64,000 nt of DNA from Gnetum montanum (GCA_015680685.1 MNCI01037976.1:199155-263154), one strand, 5' to 3'. Numbered from the stretch's first letter, positions 34,718 through 47,441 are shown. Notes: generated by a model not told the origin, from the letters alone. Translations and numbers: made by a program.

Positions 34718-35600
34718 TTCAATATGTTGATTATGTCTTTGACTAATTTTATTTTTTATGATGTTATTGGCTATTTTGGCTAGTATTATCCATTGTTTAT
34801 TAAGAGATGGCTTATTATTTTTTATGTTACTGCTACATAGTGTAGCCATGGTTGTTGGACTCTTATTTATTTTATACATAGTATCAACTTTTGGGACACT
34901 ATGTGACAATGGCTATGGGCTATAGATATTTAAGTTGTTATTATTATCTTTAAAACTTTAATTTCTTATATTTTTTAGTATTTTTTTTGTTTTATTAATC
35001 TTATGCATTTTTTGTTTTCATTCATTTTATATGGCTATAATGAAATAATTTTGTAAAGTAATATGCAAACTGACTAGGCAACTAAAATGTGAACTAGGTT
35101 GTAATTGGCTACAATAGGTTCAAAAAATGTTGCTAGTTTTAGGCCATTATAAGCCATAGCTTTTTCAGTTTTAGGCCATGGTTGGACATTATGATTTTAT
35201 AGTTTTAGGCCATAGCAAGTTGTGGATGTTGCCAATTTCAGGGCATGGTGGACCATCATGTTTTTCCAATTTTAGGCCATGGGGAACTTTGTGTGTTGAC
35301 TAGAGAAATTTAATAAGTTTTTTTAAAATGTCTATAAATTTTTCATGTTTTAAATTTTTTATGGTATTTTTTATCTTTTATGTTTTAAAATCAATAAGGT
35401 GTAGAAGTTAAATTGTAAATAGGAATAAACTCTAGGCTATGTGCAAAGTAAAGTCAAAATAAGGTAAAGCAAACTAACACAAGATGGTACATGTAAATCA
35501 TTTTTAAATTATGATAAGAAAGAAACAAATAAGGCTATATGGTTATGGGCACATGGGCAAGCAAATAGGAAACATACATCAACTGTGCAAGTGTTTTTCT
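34718..35600. other. 3' flank of the opposite-strand pseudogene
   Basis: Non-coding, T-rich. The phrase AGTTTTAGGCCAT recurs about five times between 35130 and 35290. The matching region of Tat element 3 (54974-55500) has TAGTTTTAGGCTTTGG and TTTTTAGGCCCTGG at the same relative place, showing the two copies share descent. Confidence 0.6.
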
Positions 35601-36420
35601 AATCTTTGAAATATTAGGAATGGTATATGGTCTACATTACATGATCTTGTATTCCCCATTTTTCTTGCTAATCACATTAAAGGGAAGCTCTTTCCATGGT
35701 GCATCCATGGTCTCATTATTGTCAATTTTTTCCTCTTCTACTCTATCAAACATCTCAACTTTGTCATTAATAGTGGAATTCTTTTCTTGAAACTTCACTT
35801 TAGATCCTTATTCTATGTTAATGTTGTTGACTATCAAGGGGACTACACTATCATCATGAATAATTATTTTACCTCCCTTGTAAGGCAAGTGAATTTCATG
35901 ATGGATGGAAGATAACTAAGCTAGCCAAGGTCTTCCCAAGATGAGGTTGAATCCTAGTGTCTCTTCCACCACCAAGAATTTAGCTATTGTTGAGAATTGT
36001 TTCCCTACTATGAAGTCCAAAGAAATGAAGTCTTTAACAATGACCCAACATCCATTAAAGGTTTTAAGAATGGAAGTTGAGGTATGTTTCATGTGTTCTA
36101 TTAGATCCAAATGTTCAAAAATGGTATAGGGTATAATTTTAGTGGTTTTTCCATCATCCATGTGGACATTATGCACCTTGTATTTCCTTACTCTTATTAT
36201 TATGAAGAGGGGAACTTGGTTGCCTCATCATCCTAGGGATTGGTTTTGACTTCCTATCACAAAACACTAGTGCTATCGACTTCATTTCTTCTTCAGGTAA
36301 AGGTAGTACCATCATAGTTTGGATGGAATCTTCACTAGTACAAATGTCCTCAATAATAGTAATTGAGGTTAACATTTTTACTAATGCTTTGTCGTATGCA
36401 ACAGAAGTCATTACCAAGCC
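35600..36420 (-). pseudogene. Tat-type aspartic protease (element 2)
   Basis: Cuts the polyprotein. The minus-strand frame at 35916-36176 contains HMDDGKTTKIIPYTIFEHLDLIEHM, with DDG where the active-site DS/NG is expected, and ends in the diagnostic LGFNLILGRPWLA. Text after it (IHHEIHLPYKGGKIIIHDDS; NNINIE*GSKVKFQE) is the usual tail and is shared with element 3 at 55560-55900. Instead of running on into RT, the coding sequence then stops and the 3' end of the opposite-strand gene follows. Confidence 0.8.
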
Positions 36421-39120
36421 ATAGAACTCAAGGAAAGTGTTCTTCTATTGTAAGAACTATTTAACCTATTACATAGCATTGAGGAAGTCCTTGTCAGTGG
36501 TTTTTGACTTCTTATTCTTATTAACTTTGACTTTCTCCATGCACCCCAGGATGCAAACTTCATGTCTTAATGATTATGGCTTGGAGTCTTTCTCCTTCCC
36601 TTGTGGCTTAGGATCCCCCTTTGGTTAACTAAATGAAGTAGCCTAAGCATTAAAGTTCATGGGGATGGATGAGATAGAAGTGGGATTTAGTGAGTCCACC
36701 TATTTCCATGCCATGGTCTACTTATTTTCCTTGTTATTAGGCTTTAACATAGACTTCTTACATTCTTTACTTGGTGATTTCTTCTTATTTGGCTATGAAC
36801 AAGTTGTTGCATTAGTTATGATAGGGGAACATTGTTTGTTAGTAGTTGTTGTGGTTTTGGTTGCAATAGGAGGGGGAAATATAACCACAAAAGATTCCTT
36901 GAAAGGCATATATGAAAATATCATTACAAAAAAATGGGTCCTTGAACTAGATGAAGTTGAAGAATCCTTGTCATTGCAAGAAGGTATCCAAATCATGAAT
37001 AGCTCCTATGCAGATCTAGAGTTGTTGCTTATGTTGAATAATGCTATGGTGTTAGGGTTTTTGTTGGCATTCAATGAGTTCTTATAGACCTACATTGACT
37101 AGTTCTATGGCCTAACTAGATTAGAGACATCAAGCACCAACTTATCCTTATCTATCATCTTTTGCAGATCATCCTTTAAAGCTAGGAAAAACTTGGTATC
37201 ATGACCTAATAGTTGATGATAGTGGCAAACATGGTCAAGTTTAAAGTATTTAGGTATGGGTGGGTCATCCTTGGTTGCAAGAGTGTGGTCCTTTATGATT
37301 TTACATTATCAGCCATATCTCTTATGGGCATTTTGTGTTACTTGCTTATATTGGATCCTCCCACTCTTTAGCAACTAGTAGAGGAGTTCAAATAGTTTCA
37401 AACATAGCCTAGTGTATTTTGACTAATTTTTTCTCTTGAATTTTTGACCTTGTGTTACTTGATGTAGAGACCCTAAATATTGATGGTTGGTTATTCATGG
37501 TAGGGGCCTTAGGCTAGTTCATTTTCATCCCCTATGCAATTTTGGTTTCTTTGGCCATAATGACCATAGCTACATTGTTTTTCCTTCCCTTCTCCTTATC
37601 CTTACATGTATGTTGATTTTTATATGACACATTGGTAGGTTCATGGTTGGCCTTCACAATGTCCTCTATGTTCTTGGTTTGGGAAAAGGCTTGGCTAAGT
37701 GACTGTAGGTCTAGGTAGTAGAGTTTGGACTTAACAAAGTCATTAATTGTCATCTTGAATGTGGCAAGGAGATGTGTTTCAACTATTGATTCAAGAATCT
37801 TGTTGAGTAGAGAATTTCACCATTGCATAAATTTTTGTATGGGATCCAGGGGTTTTTACTTGACCTTAATTAGTTGGTTAAGATTCATGTCATGTTTTAA
37901 GTTATACCTGAAATGGTTGATGAACTATGATATTAATTCATCAACTAAAAATATAGATCCTCTTGGAAACATGGATACTAGTTTAAGGCTTTCCTAGTAA
38001 GGAACATAGGAAAGATCCACATTATGGTATGCATCCAAGCTTACAACAGAAAACTCTAAAAATAGAAGATAATAAGTTGAGAATTTTGGTAAATTAAGGT
38101 ATGAGAATACCTTAAGAAAAAGTTATTTGTGGAATAACAAGATTGGTAGGATTGTCTTGATAGAAATTCGTGATCTTAACTATTTGGTTAGTTGAAGCTT
38201 TGAGCTTATGAAACTCTAACATAAGGTATAGATCATCTAAAAGGCCTGATATAAGCCTTGAGGCATTCCTATGGGTTGTGGCCTTTGCATGTAAGGTTGA
38301 GGTATGATTTGAGAGGCTTGTGGCCTCACGATGCACTACAACATCAAAGGGAGAGGTTGTGTCATCATGGTCATAGGAGGGCCAAATAACAAGAAAGAGG
38401 TTTGTATTAGTATTTGGGAGATAAAGGGGATAAATGATGTCTGTAACCCTTGAATCACTTGGGGTCCCACTATGTGGTCCACTAGTACTAATGATGGGCA
38501 CATAGACTGGGGTTGCATGGAAAAAGGCATAGAAGAGAGTAATGTCATTAATTAGAGCATAGATTGTGCCTGGTGTGCCACTATAACAGGTTTTGGACCA
38601 AACATTATAGGGTACATTGGAGAAGAGGATTGAGGAACTTGTCTTATGGACAAGGTAGGAGAGGCCAAGGTAGGTGTGGTGGCTTAGGGAGCCAACTATT
38701 GGAAGAGGCTCCCAATGAAGTTATGTAGTTCAATTTTAGCCTTGAACTCATCTTATTCTTCATGTTGGTCCTCTAAGCTTGACTCCCCATCCTACTCATC
38801 CATCTTAATCAAATAAGATAAGATATGCATGTGAGAATTGTTTAATAATATTTTGTCATATAGGAAAGGAATGTAATCCTTTCCATTAGAGTAAATCAGT
38901 TGATATTCATTTTTGGACGTAGGCTCTATAGATGGGATGAGCAAGCTACCCTAGATTTTGGCACAAATGAAATTATAGTGATTTTCATCAATGATGGTAA
39001 AATCCAAGCTTTCCCCCCATAGCCTAAGTGATTGCATACACTCAACCATAGCAAGGCCTTTTGGATCATAAACCCTCACTCTATTTTGGCTTGATGCCAT
39101 GTTTGTTAAATCAAGGGTCA
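36421..39120 (-). pseudogene. Tat-type gag (element 2), broken
   Basis: Minus-strand order: an N-terminal block at about 38800-39110 like the one at 58600-58929; the short SP-rich region; a capsid-type stretch at about 37530-37960 (HDMNLNQLIKVK, PIQKFMQWWNSLLNKI, SLSQAFSQTKNIEDIVKANHEP); and at 37130-37270 the zinc-finger-like HVCHYHQLLGHDTKFFLALKDDL ahead of the linker to protease. The last matches the Tat gag pattern CxYHxxxGHxTxxCxxLKxxIExLI, with the first and last Cys gone. Stops are scattered, and an apparently open plus-strand frame at 36659-37087 is only its antisense shadow. Confidence 0.75.
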
Positions 39121-39847
39121 AAACCATGGACTAGCTAAAAGACATTATAACTAATGTTAATTTTGGGTTTAATAAATATTTTAATTAATCAATGAATTAA
39201 GAAATTCTAGAAAGTGAAATTTTCCAAGGTCCAAAATGAGTATGGCTAGAAAATGGTGGAAATTTCAACTACAAGTGCAATGTAGCTAACACTGATAAGG
39301 GTGTGCACTACACTTGAGAAAATGTTTTTGGTGTTGGCAAAACAAACTATGCTAGATTTTCTATCAAGGATTACACCAAGAGGTGGAAAAGGGGTTAAGA
39401 AATTAATGATTGTCTTTTCCAACAACACTACGTTAGGATAACCCCTCTTGGCAAAGAATATGTTTATTTTAAAAAAAAGTACATGTAAAAATTTGGTTTT
39501 TCAAGAGCTATGTTGAAGTCATGGAGGGGACCAATTATAGCTTTTCCATAAAATTTCATAGTAGGAAGGGTTGGTTGGAGCAGAGTAGAGCAACACTTGC
39601 CTTTAGAACACACAAAGACATGTTCAACTGGAAACCACACTAGCTTTGGAGAATCAAGCAACTATTGTGAAACTTTTATGAAAACCCAAATCACCTACAA
39701 CCATAATGCTAGGTTTTAGTTGAAGAAAAATGGGTAGTGATGTTGGCTTTTTTGGGAAAAAGGTTTTTTGTAGGTTTTAAAGGCTCAAGTTTATACATAC
39801 TAGCTATAGAACAAGTAGATTTAATAGGCAAAGAACTTTGGTAGAGG
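39121..39847. other. Leader of Tat element 2
   Basis: Untranslated DNA between gag start and primer site. I see neither a tandem repeat nor any coding block. Confidence 0.5.
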
Positions 39848-39863
39848 CCCTCCTTCTAGCACC
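39848..39863 (-). other. Primer-binding-site candidate of Tat element 2
   Basis: Minus strand TGGTGCTAGAAGGAGG, one transition from the version at 2013-2029, seven bases left of the LTR. Confidence 0.6.
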
Positions 39864-39870
39864 AAAAAAC

Positions 39871-40888
39871 TATTATGCCTAAAAAATTCAGTCATTGGAA
39901 AACCAAAAATTCTAGGTGTGAAAACATTTTAACCTTACATCCCAAGGACCTCTAAGAAAGAGGATCAAAGGCACCCTAGATAATGTTGTTGAGCATCCAT
40001 GAACTTAGGAAGTGTATATGGTGGTAGATATGTTAAATAAAAAAAGAATGATGTAGATCTAATTTAAGAGAAAATGCATAGAATAAAATCATGATGACTT
40101 GCATAACATATGAACCATAAAATTTATTATAATAATAAAATATTTAAAATAAATAGTTTAGAATGTGTACAAATGGTATGCCTAAGTGCATAAACAATTT
40201 GCTCAAATGAATCTTGAAGCCTATTGAAGCTGGAAATTTGTGCTTTACAGTTAGCTCCATAATCCATGTGCTCCGAAACATCCAACACCAAAACTCCTTA
40301 TAGGTTGTTAGCCTAGATCTGAAGCATTGATCACTATAAGATAAGGTATATGGTTAGCTTTTGTTGCAAAGGGGGTACTAAGCTAAGATTCTCTTATGCT
40401 CATGTGGTTAGAAGTTTACTTAAAAATTCCTACAAAATCATTAAAGGTTACAAATGCTTAGGATTTCCAAAGGTTCTAACATTCAACAATTGCTACAAAA
40501 GCTTCAGGAATTCCAAAATCAAAGAACCTATTTCAAGTGTTTGATATTGTCTTTTATACATTATCATGGTTGCTATTTTTGGTGCTAAAATGTTTTTCCA
40601 TGATTACTAACATATTTCTATAATTTGCACGCATGGAAAGCCATAATTCCCAATGTAAATTTCCATTTATGGTATGTTTTGATATCCCCAAGGCACCAAA
40701 ATCATGCTAGGTACCATAAATAGTAAATGGATTTTTCCACCTATGCTAGCTTCACCCACCAATGCTGGTGCTATGGAAAAATGCTAAAGTTGTTGAAATA
40801 ATGCTAAAATTTTTTGAAAAATGAAAACCCCATCCACTCCAATGATGCCCTTGTGGAGCAGTGTTGAGAGTTATGGCAACTACGTTCC
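39871..40888 (-). mobile_element. 5' LTR of Tat element 2, truncated at right
   Basis: Aligns with 21146 to about 22170. The missing ~330 bp at the right end correspond to the element's U3 start; the sequence switches at about 40888 to the middle of an Athila-type LTR. A deletion therefore fused two unrelated LTRs. Confidence 0.75.
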
Positions 40889-41430
40889 AATAATGCTCAA
40901 AGTGTAGTGGATGGTAGCATCCATTCCCACTTGCCATACACATTCTAAATACATTTAGTAGTACTAGGTTACCAAACATTAACTATTAATGGGATTACCA
41001 AAAACCAAGTGTATGCTCAAAGTGGTCATACTTATGTGCTTAATTATTTGCTACTTAATCTAACTTAGTTTAACCTCATTATTTATTTCATTACTTAAAG
41101 CATTAAATAAAATTCCATAAAAATTAAAGCTCATTTTTATTACCATACATATTGATATGCTTAGGTACAATAATGCTCAAATAAAGATTTGTACACTCCT
41201 AACTCCTACTATGGTGGGCACTTAGAAAAATATTCTAACTTCCAAATAACAAAACTACAAGACCTCCGTTATAACTATGACAAGACATACCATAAACACA
41301 ATAGGTGACCATGTATTTATAGGAAAAAACCAAACACTACATCAATGGGGCCACCTCAATGCATCAAATCATGCATCGACAAGGCCTAGTCAATAGGGCC
41401 TAGTTGATGCAGCCAATCCATGATTCATCA
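40889..41430 (-). mobile_element. Athila-type 3' LTR, truncated (copy B)
   Basis: Matches copy A from about 850 on (CATCCATTCCCACTTGCC, CTAGGTTACCAAACATTAAC) and copies C and D to the end, finishing TGATTCATCA. The first ~300 bp are missing. A TATAAATA box on the minus strand is at 41312-41319. It is followed on the right by the same polypurine tract as copy C. Confidence 0.82.
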
Positions 41431-41442
41431 TACCCCCACAAC
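41431..41442 (-). other. Polypurine tract beside LTR copy B
   Basis: Minus strand GTTGTGGGGGTA, identical to the one at 47430-47441. Confidence 0.75.
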
Positions 41443-41569
41443 TAAATGAAAACTCATCCTTCAGTTCTTTACAAAGTTGAAAATGTATGGTATTATTAAC
41501 TAATGATAAACATACTACAAACCTAAACAAACACTAAGTTCTTGAGTGATGATGGATGAATTCTTGCAT

Positions 41570-43497
41570 TTGTTATTTCTACACATCAACATTTCTCAAG
41601 TGATGGTTTTCTGTAGTTGGCATCTCATTTTCTTGGTGCACTTGGACCAAGTCCTTTTGAATTAAATATGTTTTTTCCTTGACCATGGATGGGTCAAATA
41701 TATCCATCACCATCCCTACCTTAACATATTTGAGTCTATCTTGAAGCCATTGAAAAGCTTCATCTCTTGTTAGTGTAGGATTGAGAAGCATAGGATCAAT
41801 AAGATGGGCTTTTAACATGACAATCTCCATGGCCAAGCATTGGTTTTTTACTTAATCCATTTCAAGTTTCCCTTCTAAAATGATGCACCTACCCTTTTCT
41901 TTAAGTAGCTCCAATTGGTTTGTAGTGATATTATCCAAAAAATCATAGATATCTAGAATTAGTTTTCTAGTTTCTACTAGTTGGTCTAGCAATTCCTCAT
42001 GCTTGGCTATACTCAATCAGCCACTAATAATCCCTATGGACATCTACTCATCTCTAAGTGTAGAAACATCTAGTATAGATGCTACACGTATGTTTATTAC
42101 TTCTACGATCTGATTAGCAACTACTTCTATTACGGTCTCCTACCCTTGGTCCTATATCACCAATATAGTTTTTTCTTCATCCACTTCCAAGCATACTGAA
42201 AAGGTAGTAGCATTTCCAAAGATTTCTGGGAATTTCTATTATTGTGAGAGAGACACAATCACCTCTTGGGCACTAGGATTTGACCTTGTGGACAAATACA
42301 TTATTTTGGTTAAGAATATTGGCCCACCTCCCTTCATTTTACTAATCATTCAAGCCACTCATTAGGTAACTCATTGCAAGATGGTATGAAGATGGATCCC
42401 CACCACTTGTTCTTGCTTACTGCTCCCACTCATGCAAGAGCTATTCTCAAATTTGGTGTAAGCACTCAATGGCTGTGTGGGCCTCTAGTACTATTTTCTT
42501 GAGTGGGTGGTGGAGGTGGTGGCTGCTCCTCATTTTTTGACATGGAAAGGATCGTATCCTTTATCATCTTAGACCAAGAGGCAATGAAATATACCTGATC
42601 GTATCATTGTCATAGTGAGCTATCCCTATCCTTTTACAAAGTTTTCTAATAAGGCATAAAAATTACACAGTTTTCCTTCCATGTTTGTTCTCCTTTAAGT
42701 ACTTATCTATCTCTAAATAAATTAGCTATGCAAGGTTAACAGGAAATTTTCCACTTAGAGAAACATAAGCAAGGGTGAAGAAGGCTATCACCTCACTGAG
42801 CCTCACCATTGGATTAAGGTGATAGGTCACTATCTTAAAGTACATACACTCCACTAGTGTGAGTATGTAAGACTCCTTATAGTCAACCCCATAACACCAT
42901 AGGTTCCACTCTCTTTTTGCCTTAGGGTTTGCTTGCATTAAGATTTCTACTATATGGATGCTAGTATTAGGCAAACCATGAGCCTATGCAATAGCTTTTG
43001 CCAAGTAAGAAACCTGAATGTTATTAGTTCTCAAAGTGGCTCCTACCTCTATGTTATTGTAAAAGAGATTTGTATCTCTCATGTATCGCTCCCCACTAGT
43101 AATGATAATTGGCCACATGGGAGAACTTTGTAGTTGCATATTAACTTCTAGTGGAGCATGTTTTAAGAATGGTCTAAAGTCTAATTTTTTAAGAACTAAG
43201 CATTGGACATCAAAAGGCTTGATCGTATCTAGGAAAGCTTATGTCAATATAACCTTAAGTCTTGGTACAGGCCCTAGTGCCTCTCCTCTTTGGGACTGTT
43301 CAATCATAGCCTCTTATTTGGGAATCTATTAAATATATTCCACTTCAGGCTCCTGTTGAAGAGGTCCCATTGCTTGAGTTTTTGCTGCATGTTCTTGGAC
43401 TTGTTCTTCCTAGCCCCTTTCAATTTTTGATTGTTTGTCCTTTGGTTGTAATGGTCCTCCTTCCTATGAGCATTTTGGTCTAGGTGCCATCTGTAAT
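41570..43497 (-). pseudogene. Extra 3' ORF of Athila-type element (env-like position)
   Basis: Between pol and 3' LTR. A minus-strand splice-acceptor-like TGTGATTACAG at about 43490 stands right before ATGGCACCTAGACC, and from there a worn frame runs leftwards: FDVQCLVLKKLDFRPFLKHAPLE, SSPMWPIIITSGERYMRD, NNIEVGATLR, VSYLAKAIA, HGLPNTSIHIVEIL, WNLWCYGVDYKESYILTLVECMYF (42726-42974), and SEVIAFFTLAYVSLSGKFP. The last part at 41579-41836 is EAFQWLQDRLKYVKVGMVMDIF. Total span would be some 640 codons with a dozen stops. Athila elements carry a spliced env-like ORF here, but I see no clear signal peptide or membrane segment, so its role is unknown. Confidence 0.55.
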
Positions 43498-45120
43498 CAC
43501 AACATGACCAAGGATTAGCACTTAATGTGTAACTTTGAAACATTGGAAATACCTTATCTCTTGGGGTAGTTATACTTAGCTAACTTGTGATCATGGCTTG
43601 GTTGATTATTTTATTATTATTTTAATATGAATAAATAATTCTAGGTTTACCAAAGTTTTTTGGAAGGGTTAAACTCTCAAAAATTGATGGTTTAATATTA
43701 TTTTATTCATTAATCCTTTAAAGAGTTAGAAAAATTTTGAAAAAAAAAGAATTTCATTAGAAGCCATAAGGTTTGTGGCCTCCACGACTAAGAGCTTACC
43801 CCCAGTAGCTATAGTATCAAAGAATGAAGTGATTTGGAAAAATGATGTGAAAGTTATGGGCTCTGCAAAATTGCAAAAACTTTCCTTTTTGAAGAAAATG
43901 ACATAAATTTTCAAAATATTGATGGTACTTATAGAATTTTTGAGCTATGTTGATGAGGCTTAGTCAACGCAACTATTGACCACTATTAACTTTATCAATA
44001 TTTAAAAAATATAAGGAGTTTTTGAACAAAAGTGTAGTCAAATGGAAGCACAAAAGGCCAAGAACATGATGAAAATATTAGAAGATGATTTTTAAGTTTC
44101 AAAAATGTAGAAATGATTTAAGAATAAGATTTTATGAAAAAGAATGCCTTAAGGAGCACATAGTTGGATGCATAATGTAATGCATAGAAGATTTTGTTTG
44201 CAATAATGTCTAAGGGTAAGGAACTTAACTACCCAAACAATAAGATATGTAGGTGGATCCTCCCCATAGTGGCACATGCCCTTTTTACCCTTGCATAAAC
44301 TCAACTAAGAAGTCTGTGGGGCCCATAGTTAATTGGTAGTTGTGAAAAGTTAAGGACCAAACCCAAAGAATCTATTTAGGAATTTCAACACATTAAACTA
44401 AGACATGAAATAAAAACATGAATATTTGTAGTGGGGTGAGTTATGGAGAGCATTGATGGATGTTATATAGAATGGAATGGATGTCCCAATCATGATTACA
44501 TGAAGTCCCTTGTGAGAGCCATGGTTAAATGACTAGATAAAGTCCAACATTAGTCTAGACAAAGACCAACCACCTTTCAATGACTTTGTGTTACTACTCT
44601 AGGATGATTTCACCCCCTTGAGATATAATAAAGCTTCCATAGATAACCACCATTTCTTATTGAAGAAGGAAAGAGAAGCAAGAAGTAAGAAAGGGCCTTA
44701 GTTAGATGGAATCTTCAAGCATGGGTAACATGTNAGGCCTTAGTTAGATGGAATCTTCAAGCATGGGTAACATGTCTTTCTAGTCCCATAACCAGTGCTT
44801 ATAACTCGTTTATTTTGTCTAAAGGGTGTGCTTTGAATTTTCATCATTTTTTTTCTTTTTTTTATTATATTTTTTATTTTTATTTTTATTTTATCTTTTT
44901 TTTTCTTTATTTTTATGGGAACCACACGATAAAAAGACTTATTTAACTTCCTATTATAGGTTGACATAGAATGGTAAGAAATCCATGAAAAGCACACTTA
45001 CACTCAAGATGGTAGAAAGGAAAAATGAGTATTGAATTCCCTTAAAGCCACATCCTTTTCAAATATTTTGATCTTTTCCAAGGTTAAAAACTACCAAGGT
45101 CACAAGTTCATTAAAATTTT
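43498..45120 (-). other. Non-coding 3' region of Athila-type element B
   Basis: Aligns with about 47780-48950 of the full element (TCACAACATGACCAAGGATTAG; GTCCTCCCC; ACATGAAGTCCCTT; GGTGTGCTTTGAATT). In element B the extra ORF lies left of it; in the full element that ORF is missing. Integrase and the rest of pol are absent from B, and homology ends near 45120. A poly-T/A-rich stretch lies at 44845-44915. Confidence 0.65.
44694..44775. repeat. 40-bp exact direct repeat around a single N
   Basis: The 40 bases at 44694-44733 are repeated exactly at 44736-44775, with NA between. The sister sequence in the full element (near 48560) has this region once. This looks like an unmerged overlap of two contig ends. 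Confidence 0.85.
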
Positions 45121-46541
45121 ATTTATTGCAGGTCTTATGATTAATTGTAGATTTCTCAATCTATGATAAAGGTATAGTATGAGGGTGTGCACCAGTGCAC
45201 ATGATGACATGTTGTTTCTGCTACTGAGGCCAAGAATCCTTTGTGTAATGAATTTGGTAATGTTATCATTATCATTGTCATAGATGCTTACTCTAGCCAT
45301 GGCCATGGTCATGGATTTGGCTTTGGCTCTAGCATTGCTTCTTGGCATTTTCCAATGATAGAGCCACTAGAACTCTGGCAATGTTTGCACTACTATTAAT
45401 GTTATAGGATTTTGGCTTAAGCTCTTGGCTCTTCATCTATTTGTCATGACCAAAATTTGAAACCTCAGCCTCGTCAGCATTGACTTCAGCATCTACATCT
45501 AGCTTGGTAGGCAATGTTACGAGACTCTATGATGCTAGAGATAAAGATATACTCACAAGGGCTTGCCAAGGGTGTTTCCCCTTCTTGTCCAATCATGCAA
45601 GGTAAGCTAAAGCAGCAATGTTATTCTTGGCTTCCATAGAAGAAGTAAGCATGTTTTTTTTATAACAAGTAAGTAATTATTGCATTTTCTTTTTTTCAAA
45701 TGCTATGATCTGAATCATTGTAATTCTTAGCAATGATCATCACATTTGCAGTATTTCCTAATACCTATGTAAAGGGATGCCATAAATTTTTAGCAATGGA
45801 TGAGTCTATGTTTATGGTATTATAACACAATGCTAGTATGTTTGTTTTATTTGATTTTATCAACATCCAGGCTATGTGGGTGAGCTTTATAGTCTAAATT
45901 ATCTAGTTTTGTCCCACACATGTGCCAACATGTGGGACTCTTATGGATAATTTATGAGTAAGATAATAATTTCCTAGGTGTCACACGGTGCCCATATACT
46001 ATCATAGCATGTAAGACTTGGGTTCTTACCATGTAAAATCACAACCTAAATTTTCTAGCTTGTAAAGATCAATTTCTTAGCATGTGAGAGCTTTTGGATT
46101 TTTTTAGGAAAGAATGATAGTGTGTGAACACTAAGAGCCAAGAAATTTTATGTTTTTCATCATCCATCTTCCCACATTCCTAGTGTTTGGAACTATTATG
46201 ATTTATTTGCACACTATTTGCTGAAAAATGGCACTCACCAAGTTCCAGTGATGCTAATTTTAGCCACTTATTTTTTGCAAAAATTGATTTAATGCTCACT
46301 ATTTTAAAGAAAGGTCAAATTCAATATTCAAAATGCTAGGTTGCCCTATCTTCATGTCAAATTACTATTAAACTTTCAAACTTAATTTTTCCTTATGTTC
46401 TATATCTCTCAACATGTCAAATTTTAATTTTTTTGTATTTTGAATAAGATGTAACAAGGTTGAACCTTGGTTTTCACTACAATTGTGATTATGTTAGTGA
46501 AGTTAGTTATTTTTTTGTAATTTTTGCTTAATGTCAATGTT
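45121..46541. other. Unassigned stretch, partly Tat-leader-like
   Basis: No reading frame stands out. At 45990-46100 words such as ATAGCATGTAAGACTTGG and TTAGCATGTGAGAGC resemble the leader repeats of the Tat elements. The right end is the insertion site of the Athila-type element, flanked by GTTAT at 46542-46546. Confidence 0.35.
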
Positions 46542-46546
46542 GTTAT

Positions 46547-47429
46547 TGAGGAGCGGTGAGGTGCCCCTATGCCCAACCATACAAATCATAGGTGTTCACA
46601 TGAAATCTGGTTGAATTCCATAGACTTTAATTACCAAGTACACTAGAGCTAAATGGTGAGTTCATATTGTCCATTTGTTGTCTTCGCATTCTTACTTGTG
46701 AAATGAAAGTGTATGATTAACTGTCATTAAGGCATAAGATTTTTATCATTTTATTTTTTATCAATTTGATCACCTAAAATAACAATGAAAGTGAGAGTAA
46801 TAAAATGCTAAGTGAACTATTGTCTAATCTAGCTTAACACAAGTAACTCTTCCCACTTTCTAGGCACATCCTGAACTTCATGTAAACACTACTAGGTTGT
46901 CAAATGCTAACCATTTCTAAGCTGCCAAGTGTCACACATATGTTTGAAGGGGTCTTGCTTGTGTATTTTAACTAATTTATTAATTAATTAGAATTAATTA
47001 CTAAATAAATAATGTTAAATGTGAACTGCATGAAATCACAATGTATAAATGCATAAGGAAAGAAAGTATCAAATGCTATAAGGATGAATCAAAGAGCTTG
47101 TCTTTATTGCCAACACAATGATGTGTTCAGGTACATCAATGTTTGAATGACAATCCAATTACACTTAGACCTCCTGCTGCAGGCACTTGGAAAATATTCT
47201 AACTCTTGAATGAACAAACTACAAAAATTTCCCTAATTAATTGAAAAAATCGTTCTGAATCATGTGCCCAAGTGCTATATTTATAGGCCTAGGAATACCC
47301 CACGATATCGCATACCTGATATCACATCTTGGGTCATGATATTGCATACTTGATATCGTGTACCTCATATCATAGCCACCCTGATATTAGATACCTAATA
47401 TTAGGGCTCATGTGAAACATAATTCATCA
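46547..47429 (-). repeat. 3' LTR of Athila-type element (copy C)
   Basis: 883 bp, ends TGAGGAG and TTCATCA, aligned end to end with 53900-54780. A TATAAATA-like box on the minus strand is near 47275-47285. Several GATATC/GATATT words lie in 47295-47400. Confidence 0.88.
47300..47405. repeat. GATATC repeat in U3 (copy C)
   Basis: About six GATATC or one-base variants (GATATT, CATATC) spaced 15-25 bp apart, set in a CATACYTGATATCGTGTACC-like unit. The same series is at 54650-54765 in copy D. Confidence 0.65.
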
Positions 47430-47441
47430 TACCCCCACAAC
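47430..47441 (-). other. Polypurine tract of Athila-type element
   Basis: Minus strand GTTGTGGGGGTA directly before the 3' LTR. Confidence 0.8.

Noticed and set aside
36659-37087. 142-codon plus-strand frame, the second longest in the window
   Set aside because: It lies exactly opposite the Tat gag linker and zinc-finger region; composition is that of an antisense shadow.
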